DNA from: a bacterium
Lineage (GTDB): Bacteria > Cyanobacteriota > Sericytochromatia > S15B-MN24 > VGJW01
Direction of reading: 5' to 3'
NCBI GenBank assembly: GCA_021781555.1
Contig: JAJXWQ010000014.1
Coordinates: forward strand, 1 to 54,918
Length of the DNA stretch: 54,918 nt
Shown: positions 45,338 through 54,146 of the stretch, piece after piece
Position numbering within the stretch: the stretch's first letter is position 1
Layout: each line of letters begins with the position of its first letter
Notes under the pieces: generated by a model
The model's database searches: none
Told to the model about the DNA's origin: nothing
The model's input: the letters and a program-made list of their open reading frames with translations, nothing else
Translations under genes and position numbers: made by a program

Positions 45338-46596
45338 AGGCGGATGGCCTCGACCTCGGTGCCAGCGGGCAGGTCGCCGGCATCTTCGGGAATCAGCAAG
45401 ACGCCGTCGGCATCGGCCAGCGACTGCCAGCGCGCCGAGCCCTGTGCCCCCGTGGGACGGGCCACCGCGCCCTCGAACCGCGCCCGCACGTAAAACGCCC
45501 GGCCCGGCCGCTTGGACAGCGGTTCGGCGAGCGAGAGCCAAAAGCGCGGCCGATCGCCTCCCTGATGGCCCATCATGCGCCTGAGCGCGGGGCGCACGTA
45601 CAGGTCGAAGCTGAGCGCGGCCGACACGGGGTTGCCGGGCAACGCGAAGACCGGCTTGCCGCGCACGACGGCAAACGTGAGGGGCTTGCCCGGCTGCTGG
45701 GCGACCGACGTGAACAGCACCTCGCCCAGTTCGGCCAACGCCTGGCCCACGTGATCGTGGCGGCCCATGGACACGCCGCCGGTGGTGACCAGCACGTCCG
45801 CCTGGTCGAGGGCCCGGCGCAGCCGGTCGCGGGTCTGGTCGAGATCGTCAGGACAGACGCCGAGGTACCAGGGGCGCGCCCCGGATTCGAGCACCTGGGC
45901 CTGGAGGCCGTAGGCGTTGGAATTCCAGATCTGACCGGGAGCCAGCGCGCGCGCGGTCCGGTCGGCCCGAGCGGAGGCGCCTTCCCGGATCTCCCGGCCG
46001 GCAGTCTCCCGGCTTCCCGCTGCGGCTTCGAGGGGATCCAGCAGCTCCTCTCCCGTACACATGATGGCCACCCTGGCCTGGTTCACGACGCTTGCCCCCG
46101 AGCGACCGAGCGCCGCCAGCAGACCGATCCGGGCGGGAGTCAGGACGTCCCCGCAGCGCAGCACGCGGCAGCCTGCCGGCACGTCGTTGCCAGCCGGACG
46201 CACGTGATCGCCCGGGCGGCCCGGAGCGAGCACGATCACCCGGCCCTCGAGCTCGCGGGCATCCTCCACGGGAACGACGGCAGCGGCACCCGGAGGAATC
46301 GGGGCACCGGTCATGATCCGCACCGCCTCGCCCCGGCGCAGCGGTGCTCCGCTCCAGACCTGCCCCGCCGCCACCTCGCCGAGGATCGCCAGCGAGCTCC
46401 CGGGAACCGTCACGTCGGCGGCCTGGACCGCGTAGCCGTCCATGGCCGAGCTGTCGAAGGGCGGGAGGTCCGCCGGCGCGATCACGTCCTCGGCCAGAAC
46501 CCGGCCCAGGAGATCGAGCAAGGACACCCAGGAACCGGGCAGGGGAGCTCCGGTGCGCTCCCGGACCAGGCGGTGGGCGTCCTCGACCGGAATCAT
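45334..46596 (-). CDS. moeA: Molybdopterin molybdenumtransferase MoeA
   Basis: 420-residue MoeA, which inserts molybdenum into adenylated molybdopterin. Domain motifs visible: [55 protein letters not shown] and [17 protein letters not shown] 46596 overlaps the pfk TGA (ATGA), which fixes the start; the upstream open frame is inside pfk. Together with moaC and mogA it forms most of the late Moco pathway. Confidence 0.93.
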   Translation of the reverse strand: MIPVEDAHRLVRERTGAPLPGSWVSLLDLLGRVLAEDVIAPADLPPFDSSAMDGYAVQAADVTVPGSSLAILGEVAAGQVWSGAPLRRGEAVRIMTGAPIPPGAAAVVPVEDARELEGRVIVLAPGRPGDHVRPAGNDVPAGCRVLRCGDVLTPARIGLLAALGRSGASVVNQARVAIMCTGEELLDPLEAAAGSRETAGREIREGASARADRTARALAPGQIWNSNAYGLQAQVLESGARPWYLGVCPDDLDQTRDRLRRALDQADVLVTTGGVSMGRHDHVGQALAELGEVLFTSVAQQPGKPLTFAVVRGKPVFALPGNPVSAALSFDLYVRPALRRMMGHQGGDRPRFWLSLAEPLSKRPGRAFYVRARFEGAVARPTGAQGSARWQSLADADGVLLIPEDAGDLPAGTEVEAIRL

Positions 46597-47717
46597 GCCT
46601 TCGCCTTCTCGTCCTGACGCGGCCAGGGAACCGAAACAACGTCTCCGAAGCAGATGCCCAGATCCCGGGCCGCGCAGACGAGCTCGCCATCGGGATCGAC
46701 GTGCTTGAGCTGCCGGATGGCCTCCACGATCGGAACGGGAATGATGGCCGTCCCGCGGAGGGCCACCAGGTGATCGAACTTGCCGTCGGCGATCGCGTGG
46801 ACCGCCTCGACCCCGTACCGGGTCGCCAGCACGCGGTCGAACGAGGTCGGCGAGCCGCCCCGCTGGACGTGTCCCAGCACCGTCACGCGAGTCTCGAGAC
46901 CGGTCTGACGCACGATCTCGTCGCCGACCTTGGGGCCGATGCCGCCCAGTCGCCGGACCCCAGCTGCCGGGTTCCACTCCTGATAGACCGGCTCGCCGTC
47001 CAGGGGACGGGCGCCCTCGGAGACGACCACCAGCGAATAGCTCTTGCCGTGGGCATAGCGCTCGTTGACGTACTCGGCGACCTTGCCGAACTCGAAGGGG
47101 ATCTCGGGGATCAAGATCGCGTTGGCCTGGCCTGCGATACCGCTGTGCAGGGCGATCCAGCCGGCATCGCGGCCCATGACTTCGACCACCATGACCCGGT
47201 GATGGGCCTCGGCGGTGGTCGTGAGGCGATCGAGGGCCTCGGTGGCCGTCTGGATGGCAGTGTCGAATCCAAAGGTCTGGTCCGTCGCCATGAGATCGTT
47301 GTCGATCGTCTTGGGCACGCCGACCACGTTGAGTCCGAGCTGGCTCAGGCGGTGGGCAATGTTCATCCCGCCGTCTCCCCCGATCGCCACCAGGCAATCC
47401 ACGCCCGCCCGCTTGAGGTTGTCCACGGCCTCGCGGGACCGGTCAACCAGCTCGACGTGGCCGTCGCGTTCGATGGGGTACGAGAACGGATTGCCCCGGT
47501 TGGTGGTGCCGAGGATGGTGCCGCCGATCGAGGCGATGCCGTGAACCTCGTCCGCTCCCAGGGTGACGAAATCCTCGTGGAGCAACCCCTCCCCACCGTC
47601 CTTGACTCCTATGACCTCCCAGCCGTAGGTCTCGGCCGTCTTGACAAGGCCACGGATGACCGCGTTGAGGCCGGGAGCGTCGCCACCGCCGGTCATGACG
47701 GCAATCTTACGAACCAT
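46593..47717 (-). CDS. pfkA: 6-phosphofructokinase (PFKA family)
   Basis: 374-residue glycolytic kinase. N-terminal VMTGGGDAPGLNAVIRGL, phosphate-site AIGGDGGMNIAHRL, PKTIDNDLMATDQTFGFDTA with the catalytic aspartate, and MGRDAGWIALHSGI, GHVQRGGSPTSFDR. GGDG instead of GGDD fits ATP as donor; the lysine of PKTIDND is as in PPi types, so this is the mixed group III form. AGGAGT is 7 nt before ATG. It heads an operon with Moco genes, divergent from pgi over 56 bp. Confidence 0.93.
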   Translation of the reverse strand: MVRKIAVMTGGGDAPGLNAVIRGLVKTAETYGWEVIGVKDGGEGLLHEDFVTLGADEVHGIASIGGTILGTTNRGNPFSYPIERDGHVELVDRSREAVDNLKRAGVDCLVAIGGDGGMNIAHRLSQLGLNVVGVPKTIDNDLMATDQTFGFDTAIQTATEALDRLTTTAEAHHRVMVVEVMGRDAGWIALHSGIAGQANAILIPEIPFEFGKVAEYVNERYAHGKSYSLVVVSEGARPLDGEPVYQEWNPAAGVRRLGGIGPKVGDEIVRQTGLETRVTVLGHVQRGGSPTSFDRVLATRYGVEAVHAIADGKFDHLVALRGTAIIPVPIVEAIRQLKHVDPDGELVCAARDLGICFGDVVSVPWPRQDEKAKA

Positions 47718-47773
47718 CTGCTAGACTCCTGAATACTCGGTACCTCATGGCATCTTAGCAGGGAGGTTACACC

Positions 47774-49243
47774 TTGGTGGCGTCTCGCGTCCTGTCGAGC
47801 CAGAAGCGTCATGATTCCCCCGCCTGGCGGCAAGCCATGACGGTTCGGCTGGATTACAACGCCATGATGGCAGCCACGGTCGGGAAGCCCTCTGGACTCG
47901 CCACCTCCGACCTCAAGGGGCTCGTGGGCAAGCTGGCCGCCGCCCACCGCCAGATCGTCGACCGGACCGGGCCGGGAGCCGATTTCCTGGGATTCCTCGA
48001 GCTGCCTTACCAGGACGACGCGGCCCTCGACCGGATCCTCGCGAGCGCCGATCGCCTGGCCCGGCTGGGCGATCGCCACGTCGTCCTCGGCATCGGCGGC
48101 TCGTACCTCGGGGCGCGCGCCGTCCTCGACGCCCTGGGGGATCCGCTTCGCAACGAGCATAGCCGCGTGGCCCGCGGCGGCCGGCCACGCCTGTACTTCG
48201 AGGGCAACAACCTGGATCCCGATTCGATGCGGGCCCTGCTGGATTTCCTTCCCGCCGGTCGCCCCGCGGATGCCGAAGCGGGCTTCACGGTCAACGTCAT
48301 CAGCAAGTCCGGCACGACGCTCGAGACGGCCGTGGCCTTCAGGGTGCTCCGCCAGCGCCTGGCGCAGGTATACGGCGATCGGCATGCCGAGCACATCGTG
48401 GCCACCACCGACGCGGCGCGCGGGCTCCTCAAGCAGCAGGCCGATCGCGAGGGCTTTGAAACCTTCGTGATTCCCGACGACGTCGGTGGGCGATTCTCCG
48501 TGCTGACTCCGGTCGGCCTCCTGCCCGCCGCCGTGGCCGGAATCGACATCAAGGAACTCGTGGCCGGGGCGCGCGCCATGGCCGATCGCTGCAAGTCCAC
48601 CAACTTCCTGACCAATCCGGCCTACCTCTACGCCGCGTTGCAACACCTGTCAGAGGAGCGCGGGCGCAACATCTCGGTGATGGTGGCCTGGGGCAAGGCC
48701 CTCGAAGGACTCGCCATGTGGTACGACCAGCTCTCGGCGGAGAGCCTCGGCAAGGCCGGCCGGGGCCGGATCCCGCTCGCCTCGGTCAACACCCGCGATC
48801 TGCACTCGCGGGGCCAGGAGCTCCAGCAGGGCCCCCGGTCGGTCGTCGTGACCAATCTCTGCGTCGACCGCTATGCGCCGGATCTCCCCTTGCTGTGGGA
48901 TACCGACGATCCCGATCGCCTCAACTACGCTGCCGGCAAGACCCTCGGGCAGATGCTGGCCGGCGCCCGACAGGCCGTCACCTTCGCCTACTCCCGCGAC
49001 CAGCGGCCGTCGATGACCCTGCACCTGCCCGAACTCAATGCGTACACGCTCGGGCAGGTCCTCTACCTGTTCGAACTCGCCACCTTGATCGAAGGCTACA
49101 TGGCCGGCATCAACCCGCTCGATCAGCCGGGAGTCGAGGACTACAAGAAGTTCATGTTCGGGCTGCTCGGTCGCACCGACATGGCCCAGTGGAAGCGCGA
49201 GTTCGAAAAAGCGCCCAAGGGCGATCCCGGGTTCGTCCTGTAG
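47774..49243 (+). CDS. pgi: Glucose-6-phosphate isomerase
   Basis: 489-residue isomerase. VLGIGGSYLGARAVLDAL, VNVISKSGTTLETAVAFRVL (sugar-phosphate site), GGRFSVLTPVGLLPAAVAG and HSRGQELQQG are family motifs, and EDYKKFMFGLLG holds the C-terminal lysine. TTG 47774 follows GGAGGT by 6 nt; GTG 47777 or ATG 47837 are alternatives. Glycolysis gene divergent from pfk, sharing a short promoter region. Confidence 0.95.
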   Translation: MVASRVLSSQKRHDSPAWRQAMTVRLDYNAMMAATVGKPSGLATSDLKGLVGKLAAAHRQIVDRTGPGADFLGFLELPYQDDAALDRILASADRLARLGDRHVVLGIGGSYLGARAVLDALGDPLRNEHSRVARGGRPRLYFEGNNLDPDSMRALLDFLPAGRPADAEAGFTVNVISKSGTTLETAVAFRVLRQRLAQVYGDRHAEHIVATTDAARGLLKQQADREGFETFVIPDDVGGRFSVLTPVGLLPAAVAGIDIKELVAGARAMADRCKSTNFLTNPAYLYAALQHLSEERGRNISVMVAWGKALEGLAMWYDQLSAESLGKAGRGRIPLASVNTRDLHSRGQELQQGPRSVVVTNLCVDRYAPDLPLLWDTDDPDRLNYAAGKTLGQMLAGARQAVTFAYSRDQRPSMTLHLPELNAYTLGQVLYLFELATLIEGYMAGINPLDQPGVEDYKKFMFGLLGRTDMAQWKREFEKAPKGDPGFVL

Positions 49244-49410
49244 CAGAGCCGGTTGCGGCGCCAGCCTGGCCTGATCATGGAGGCGCGAGCTGGCGGAGTC
49301 GGGTTCGCGCTGCCACCTAGGATTCTCCAACCTTAAGACTCATTTAATTCCACCTTGGTCGAGGAACCGGGAGATCTCCGTGATATAGGCCTTACGGAGG
49401 TAGCAGGCTG

Positions 49411-50148
49411 ATGCGAACCAAGGCGATCGCGTTCCTGGCAGCGGCATTGTTCGCGGCCGGTTGCGGGAACGGCACGCCCAACAGCCCGGCCGAGCCGCTC
49501 GGCTCCTCTTCTTACGACACCCAGGTCGCCACGCCGGCCCCGATTCTGGATACCGGCACGTACGGCAGCACCTCGCCGCTGGTCACCGATCCGGCGACCG
49601 ATGCCTATACCGTGACCTATCCCTCGACCGATAGCACCACGGTGACTTCCGCGACGGATAGCACGACGGTCACGGAGCCTGCGACCGATAGCTCCGGCAC
49701 CGCGTCGACGGCGAGCCCGGCCCCGGTCGTGGAGCCCACCGCCGAACCGCTCCCGCTCGGGACGCTGCCCCCCGACCTGAGCCCCTCGCCGGTTCCGTCC
49801 TACGCGCCGCTGCCAGCGCCCTCCTCACCGATCGCCACGCCGGCTCCGCAGCCCCTTCCCGAGGGTGTCTCGTACCAGGTCGTCAACCAGTGGACGACCG
49901 GATGGTCGCTTTTCGGAACCCAGACTGCGCACGTCGACCTGCTGGTCAACTACTTCCCCACCTCGTTCCTGGCCCCGCCCGTCAACGTGCAGGTCGAGGT
50001 CGACTGGACCAAGGGCGGCGCCATCGTCAGCTCTTCCAGCTACGGCCCGTGGCAGCTGACGGCTCCCAACAGCCTGGAAGCCACCTTCGACGCACCAACC
50101 GGCGTCGAGACCGACGGCGAGCAGATCCAGGTCCTCCCGGCTCAGTAG
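49411..50148 (+). CDS. Putative lipoprotein with Thr/Pro-rich linker
   Basis: 245 residues. Signal peptide with lipobox: IAFLAAALFAAGC, so Cys18 should be lipidated. A low-complexity Thr/Ser/Pro segment (TDSTTVTSATDSTTVTEPAT, PSPVPSYAPLPAPSSP) links it to a C-terminal beta-rich domain (YQVVNQWTTGWSLFG, VDLLVNYFPTSFLAPPVNVQ). That domain may bind cell-surface carbohydrate. GGAGGT precedes ATG 49411. No family recognised; expected at the cell envelope. Confidence 0.75.
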   Translation: MRTKAIAFLAAALFAAGCGNGTPNSPAEPLGSSSYDTQVATPAPILDTGTYGSTSPLVTDPATDAYTVTYPSTDSTTVTSATDSTTVTEPATDSSGTASTASPAPVVEPTAEPLPLGTLPPDLSPSPVPSYAPLPAPSSPIATPAPQPLPEGVSYQVVNQWTTGWSLFGTQTAHVDLLVNYFPTSFLAPPVNVQVEVDWTKGGAIVSSSSYGPWQLTAPNSLEATFDAPTGVETDGEQIQVLPAQ

Positions 50149-50214
50149 CGCTCGGCCGCTGCGGATCAGGGAACCTCGCGTCCGACGCTCGGCGGCCGCT
50201 GCTCGGCCGCTGAG

Positions 50215-50243
50215 TTGACACCCGTCCGGACAATGGTTAAGCT
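50215..50243 (+). promoter_or_regulatory. Promoter of the HD-GYP/PilZ gene
   Basis: TTGACA (50215-50220), 17-bp spacer, TAAGCT (50238-50243): a perfect -35 with a modest -10. The predicted start near 50250 leaves a leader of roughly 35 nt. A second TATATT follows at 50250-50255. Confidence 0.7.
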
Positions 50244-50285
50244 AAGTTTATATTGGGGTAATCAAAGTTTAACGGGCCCCTGACC

Positions 50286-51764
50286 TTGCCGGGTGCTGTT
50301 CAAGTGGGCGAACGTATGCTGATGCCAGGGCTCCTTCTCGAGAGTGATCTCTGTCACCCAAATACCGGGCAGATCCTCCTTTCCCGCGGGACCGTCTTGA
50401 CCGAGGGGTTCGTACGGAAGATCGAGCGCCTTGGCCTCGAGAGTGCCGTCGAAGCCTCGCTCCAGCAAGCGGCCCGGAAGCGGCAGGGCGAAGGCGACGA
50501 GATCGCCGAGCTGACGGCGGCCCTCGGTACCCTCGGGGAAAACTCGCCGGCAGCCACGGACCCTCGACCCGGCCGGCTGCAGGGCGAGCCCGTCCTGGAC
50601 TACGGGCTGCGTGTCGAGGGGAAGATGGCGATCTCGAACCTCCTGGATTGCGCCCGGGGGCTCAAGGATCGTCACGAGGGTTCGATCCGGTCGTTCCAGG
50701 ATTGCGAAATTACCTGGGGCATCGCCAAGGGCTTCATCGACCACCTTCTGGCCCGGATCGAGCGCATGGATCTCGATCGCTACCCCGAGTGCCGACTCCA
50801 CGATGCCTACTCGTTCTCGCATCCCTTCAACACGGCGGTCCTCAGCATGCTGACGGGCGAGGCACTCGGGCAAGGACGGGACGAAATTCGCGAACTCGGC
50901 CTGGCCGGGCTCCTGGCTGACATCGGCCTGGCCTGGGTCCCGCCTGCATTGCTGGAAAAGTCCGGTCGGTTATCGTCCCAAGAACTCGAGCAACTTCGCG
51001 AGCACGTCCGGCACGCGGTGACGATACTCAAGGAGTTCCAGTCTGGCCGCGGATTGATCGTCCACGTGGCGGCCACCCACCACGAGCGCATGGATGGCAG
51101 CGGCTATCCTCGCGGGCTCGAGGGGCTTGGCGTTCCCGATGGAGCGCAGATCATCGGACTGGCCGATACCTACGACGCCATGCTGAGCGATCGCCCCTAT
51201 CGCAAGCGCCTGGAACCTGCCGTCGCGTACCAGGTCATGGTAAGCAGTCCGAGCTTCAGCAAGGGCGTCGTGGCGGCCTTCCGGCGGCGCGTCTCGCCCT
51301 ACCCGGTTGGCACGCGTGTACAGCTCAGCTCGGGTCAGGAGGCGGAGATCGTCGAGGTAAATCCTGACAAGCCCCTCCGCCCCGTCCTGGACGTCGATGG
51401 CGCCCGGATCGACCTCGCGGCAGCTCCGGAGTTGCGCGTCACCCGCCATGTCGTGCCCCGCCGGTACACCCGCCTGGCCCACCGGCTCCCGGTCCAGATC
51501 CGGACCCGTGCCGGGCACGAGTGGAATGCCACCACCGTCGACCTCTCGCTCGAGGGCCTCGGGCTGGAAGGGGACCGGACCCCGCCTCACGGCGAGAAGC
51601 TGTTCCTGACGGTCACCGCAGGTGGCCAACCCGTCCATGTCGTCGGGCAGGTGGTCTGGGAGGGCGCCCGCTCGGGCGACCGGGCCTACTTTGCCGTCAG
51701 CTTCGTCCCGTCGTCCGACGCGGACCAACGCCAGCTCGTGGATGCCATCTGGAGCATGGCCTGA
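50286..51764 (+). CDS. Degenerate HD-GYP domain protein with C-terminal PilZ
   Basis: 492 residues. An N-terminal DUF3391-like region opens VQVGERMLMPGLLLESDL. The HD-GYP domain (about 165-320) has H179 and the H265-H266-E motif (HHERMDGSGYP), but the HD dyad is A211-D212 and the lysine is leucine (LLADIGLAWVP, usually LLHDIGKIGIP). The missing metal ligand suggests low or no phosphodiesterase activity. The PilZ domain (about 395-490) has RLAHRLPVQI and DLSLEGLGLEG, so c-di-GMP binding is plausible. TTG 50286 is taken as start; GTG 50304 is possible. Confidence 0.8.
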   Translation: MPGAVQVGERMLMPGLLLESDLCHPNTGQILLSRGTVLTEGFVRKIERLGLESAVEASLQQAARKRQGEGDEIAELTAALGTLGENSPAATDPRPGRLQGEPVLDYGLRVEGKMAISNLLDCARGLKDRHEGSIRSFQDCEITWGIAKGFIDHLLARIERMDLDRYPECRLHDAYSFSHPFNTAVLSMLTGEALGQGRDEIRELGLAGLLADIGLAWVPPALLEKSGRLSSQELEQLREHVRHAVTILKEFQSGRGLIVHVAATHHERMDGSGYPRGLEGLGVPDGAQIIGLADTYDAMLSDRPYRKRLEPAVAYQVMVSSPSFSKGVVAAFRRRVSPYPVGTRVQLSSGQEAEIVEVNPDKPLRPVLDVDGARIDLAAAPELRVTRHVVPRRYTRLAHRLPVQIRTRAGHEWNATTVDLSLEGLGLEGDRTPPHGEKLFLTVTAGGQPVHVVGQVVWEGARSGDRAYFAVSFVPSSDADQRQLVDAIWSMA

Positions 51765-51798
51765 CCCAGGGAACTCCCGCGCAAACGGATACCCCTGC

Positions 51799-52290
51799 TC
51801 AAGACGGTCTGACAGTGCTCGGCCGGACTCCGACCGCCAGGAAAACCGTGCCCATCGAGAGCTGGAGCGGAATCGAGACCGTGCGGAGGTTGTACCAGAT
51901 CTCCTTGGCCCCCTCGCCGAAGAGGATCGAAGGCGGCGTGATGTCGGACACCTGGCCGCCTTCGTTGAGGTGGGATCGGGCCGAGCCGGCGATCATGTTG
52001 CCAAGCTCGGACAGGGCCGACAGGGACATCTCCTCGAGCTCGGTGACCTCCTCTCCCAGCATCACGCCAGCCACGGCCTTCGCCGTCGCCAGGTCCATAC
52101 CCAGGCGAACGTAGCCGGCCAGCGCTCCGGCGATCCCGACGTTGACATTGATCGGCTGGAGGAGGATCGCAGAGCCGAACTGCGCCACCGGAGCCCCCTT
52201 GACCGCGGACTCGCCGAGAACCTCCTCGAGAATCTCCTCGGCCGCCTGGTCGAACGCCTTCAAGTAGTCAAAACCCGTTACTTGCGCCAT
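51799..52290 (-). CDS. CheX-like chemotaxis phosphatase
   Basis: 163-residue CheC/CheX-family protein that would dephosphorylate CheY-P. The single catalytic motif is LSALSELGNMIAGSARSHL, with the conserved Glu and Asn of ExxN. The mirrored second motif of CheC is absent, so CheX is a better fit. AAAGG precedes ATG 52290 by 5 nt. It lies 37 bp downstream of an unknown helical protein, likely one transcript, and next to the HD-GYP/PilZ gene. Confidence 0.82.
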   Translation of the reverse strand: MAQVTGFDYLKAFDQAAEEILEEVLGESAVKGAPVAQFGSAILLQPINVNVGIAGALAGYVRLGMDLATAKAVAGVMLGEEVTELEEMSLSALSELGNMIAGSARSHLNEGGQVSDITPPSILFGEGAKEIWYNLRTVSIPLQLSMGTVFLAVGVRPSTVRPS

Positions 52291-52327
52291 TGGGACCTTT
52301 CTCGAATCATTGCAACGAAGGTGGAAC

Positions 52328-53692
52328 TCAGAACGTGCGCGCCGGGTTGGCCCCCAACAGGTAGCGGTGGGCTTCTTCCAGATGTTCGGCGGTGATCGTG
52401 GCTGCCGCTCCGGATCCGGACAGGCGTCCGAGCAGATCGCTCAGGGCTTCGGTCCGATCCCGGGATCCCGCGGCATCGAGAATCATCTCATCAAGGATAC
52501 CCAGCACCGCCGCCGGAAATGCACCCGTCATCGCCGACATCCGGAGATAGCGGTAGAGCTCGACGACGTCGGGGCAACGCTCCCGGATGCGGATGACGCC
52601 CGGGCGATCGGCCTGCACGTGCTCCTCCCGGGAGCGCGACACGAAGGCCTCGAGCCACCGAACATCCTCCCGCGACATCGAGAACTCCCTGGCCAGCAGA
52701 CGCACATCGCCCTCGTTCATCTTCAAGTCGCGCAGGAGCGAGACGGCCTGCAGATAGTACCGGACTGATTCCGGATTGCCGAGATCGTCCATCAGGGCCA
52801 CGACCCGCTGGCTGGTGAGCGGCCCATCCCAGAGCTGGGAGGCCCGGGGACCGATCAAGGCGAGAGCCGCGATCTTGGCATCGTCGTCCAGGTATGGCTG
52901 CACGAGCTCGTCGATCTGGTCGAGTTCGAGGCCGGATCCCGAAAATGCAGTCGCGGCGCGGAAGTAGCGCTTGAGCCGCGTGACATCCGTCGCCCAGTCC
53001 CGCAGCTTGACGAGGGACAGGCGGTCGATGGTCCGCCCGAGCCGCCCCAGCTCGGTTGCGGCCAGGCGTAGCCAGTCAGCATCCTCCTCGAGCAGGGCGA
53101 GCACGAAATGATCGAGGGGGTCTACCTGGATCCGATGCTCGGACAGCAGCTCGAGAGCTGCCTCGTAGCGCTTGACGGCAGCCCGGTCTGTCAGCCTCTC
53201 GAGGAGATGGCGAAGCTGGTCGACGTCGTCGAGCTCCTTGCCCCGACCGGCCAGGAACCGGCCCAGCTCGATCGCCGCGCCCGCCGCCTCGGGCTCCTGA
53301 CGCGAGCTCGCCAGGTACCTGAGGAAGCCGCCATCGGCGATCGCCACGGGAAACGCCTTGCAGGCGGCCAGAAACGCCGCATCACCCTGAGCATCGGCAA
53401 TCGTCTCGACGAGCTCCTTGATCAGGGCCGGTGCCGTGGTGACGCCCAGGCGCCTGAGCCCTCTCGACAGGGTCGTCAGACGGGTCAGACGCTCGGGTTG
53501 ACCCTGATACTGCAGCACAATGGCGCGCCATTCCGGATCGTCCGGGTACTCGGCAAACCCTTCCATCGCCCGGGCCGGCGGAGCCTTGGACGTGGCTTCG
53601 CCGGACGGATCCTTATCCCACGTGATGCCGAGCTCCGCCGCGACGAGCTTGGCGCCCTGCTTGACGAGCTCGACGAATCCGCCCTTGCCCAT
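52328..53692 (-). CDS. Hypothetical helical protein upstream of cheX-like gene
   Basis: 454 residues, not recognised. It is predicted mostly helical with repeated short helices (RLTRLTTLSRGLRRLG, LRHLLERLTDRAAVKRYE, WLRLAATELGRLGRTID) like an alpha-solenoid. No signal peptide or membrane helix. GAAGG precedes ATG 53692; the open frame that continues to 54130 runs through the dispersed element and is not coding. Co-transcription with the CheX-like gene suggests a role in chemotaxis, motility or a related signal path. Confidence 0.65.
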   Translation of the reverse strand: MGKGGFVELVKQGAKLVAAELGITWDKDPSGEATSKAPPARAMEGFAEYPDDPEWRAIVLQYQGQPERLTRLTTLSRGLRRLGVTTAPALIKELVETIADAQGDAAFLAACKAFPVAIADGGFLRYLASSRQEPEAAGAAIELGRFLAGRGKELDDVDQLRHLLERLTDRAAVKRYEAALELLSEHRIQVDPLDHFVLALLEEDADWLRLAATELGRLGRTIDRLSLVKLRDWATDVTRLKRYFRAATAFSGSGLELDQIDELVQPYLDDDAKIAALALIGPRASQLWDGPLTSQRVVALMDDLGNPESVRYYLQAVSLLRDLKMNEGDVRLLAREFSMSREDVRWLEAFVSRSREEHVQADRPGVIRIRERCPDVVELYRYLRMSAMTGAFPAAVLGILDEMILDAAGSRDRTEALSDLLGRLSGSGAAATITAEHLEEAHRYLLGANPARTF

Positions 53693-54040
53693 GTTGCCTT
53701 CCCTGGTTCTGCCTTTGAGGCCCCGCCTGCTAGGTGGCCCCGATGCGTGCATGCCCCAAGAAAGAACGACCTCCCGCCGATCGCCTGTTCTTCGGCCATC
53801 GACACCATGATAGGAAGGCATGCCGCTACCGTGCGTGAATGTAAATGAAGCTTCTGTGCAAAAGCAGTCCAATCCTTCCCAGCAGCCAGCCTTCACGGGC
53901 CGCGCCGCCGCCGGGGCAGTCAGCGCCTGTAACCCGGTGTACGAGCGTCGCCGAGCACCGGAGGAGCCTTGCACCGGCGCCCCCGGGAAGCTTCTGGAAA
54001 ACCAGCGCCCTTTCGGGGAAGAGATGTTCGGACCGGTTCT
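53693..54040. other. Intergenic region without recognisable gene
   Basis: About 350 bp between the unknown gene and the element copy at 54041. A TATCAT (53808-53813 on the minus strand) might be a -10 box for the downstream gene, leaving a leader over 100 nt. I see no clear riboswitch motif, RNA gene or ORF. Confidence 0.4.
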
Positions 54041-54146
54041 AGAGTGCTCCCGGTTTGAATGGATCGAGCCCGATGAGTCAAACGGGGCCCGGTTGCGCAG
54101 CGAAGCGACCGCGCAGAGGGACCCGTTCAAACTGCAAAAGGCCTAG
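54041..54146 (-). repeat. Dispersed palindromic element, complete copy
   Basis: Reads from TAGAGTGCTCCCGGTTTGAA through GATGAGTCAAACGGGGCCC, GCGCAGCGAAGCGACCGCGC and GGACCCGTTC to TGCAAAAGGCCTA. Full length, opposite in orientation to the pair at 32602. The CTA at its end is the complement of the TAG stop of the CAP-domain gene. Confidence 0.92.

Noticed and set aside
53815-53860. GEMM c-di-GMP riboswitch, suggested by a CACGCAC-like sequence on the minus strand
   Set aside because: Only a few bases match; the tetraloop receptor and paired regions are not found.
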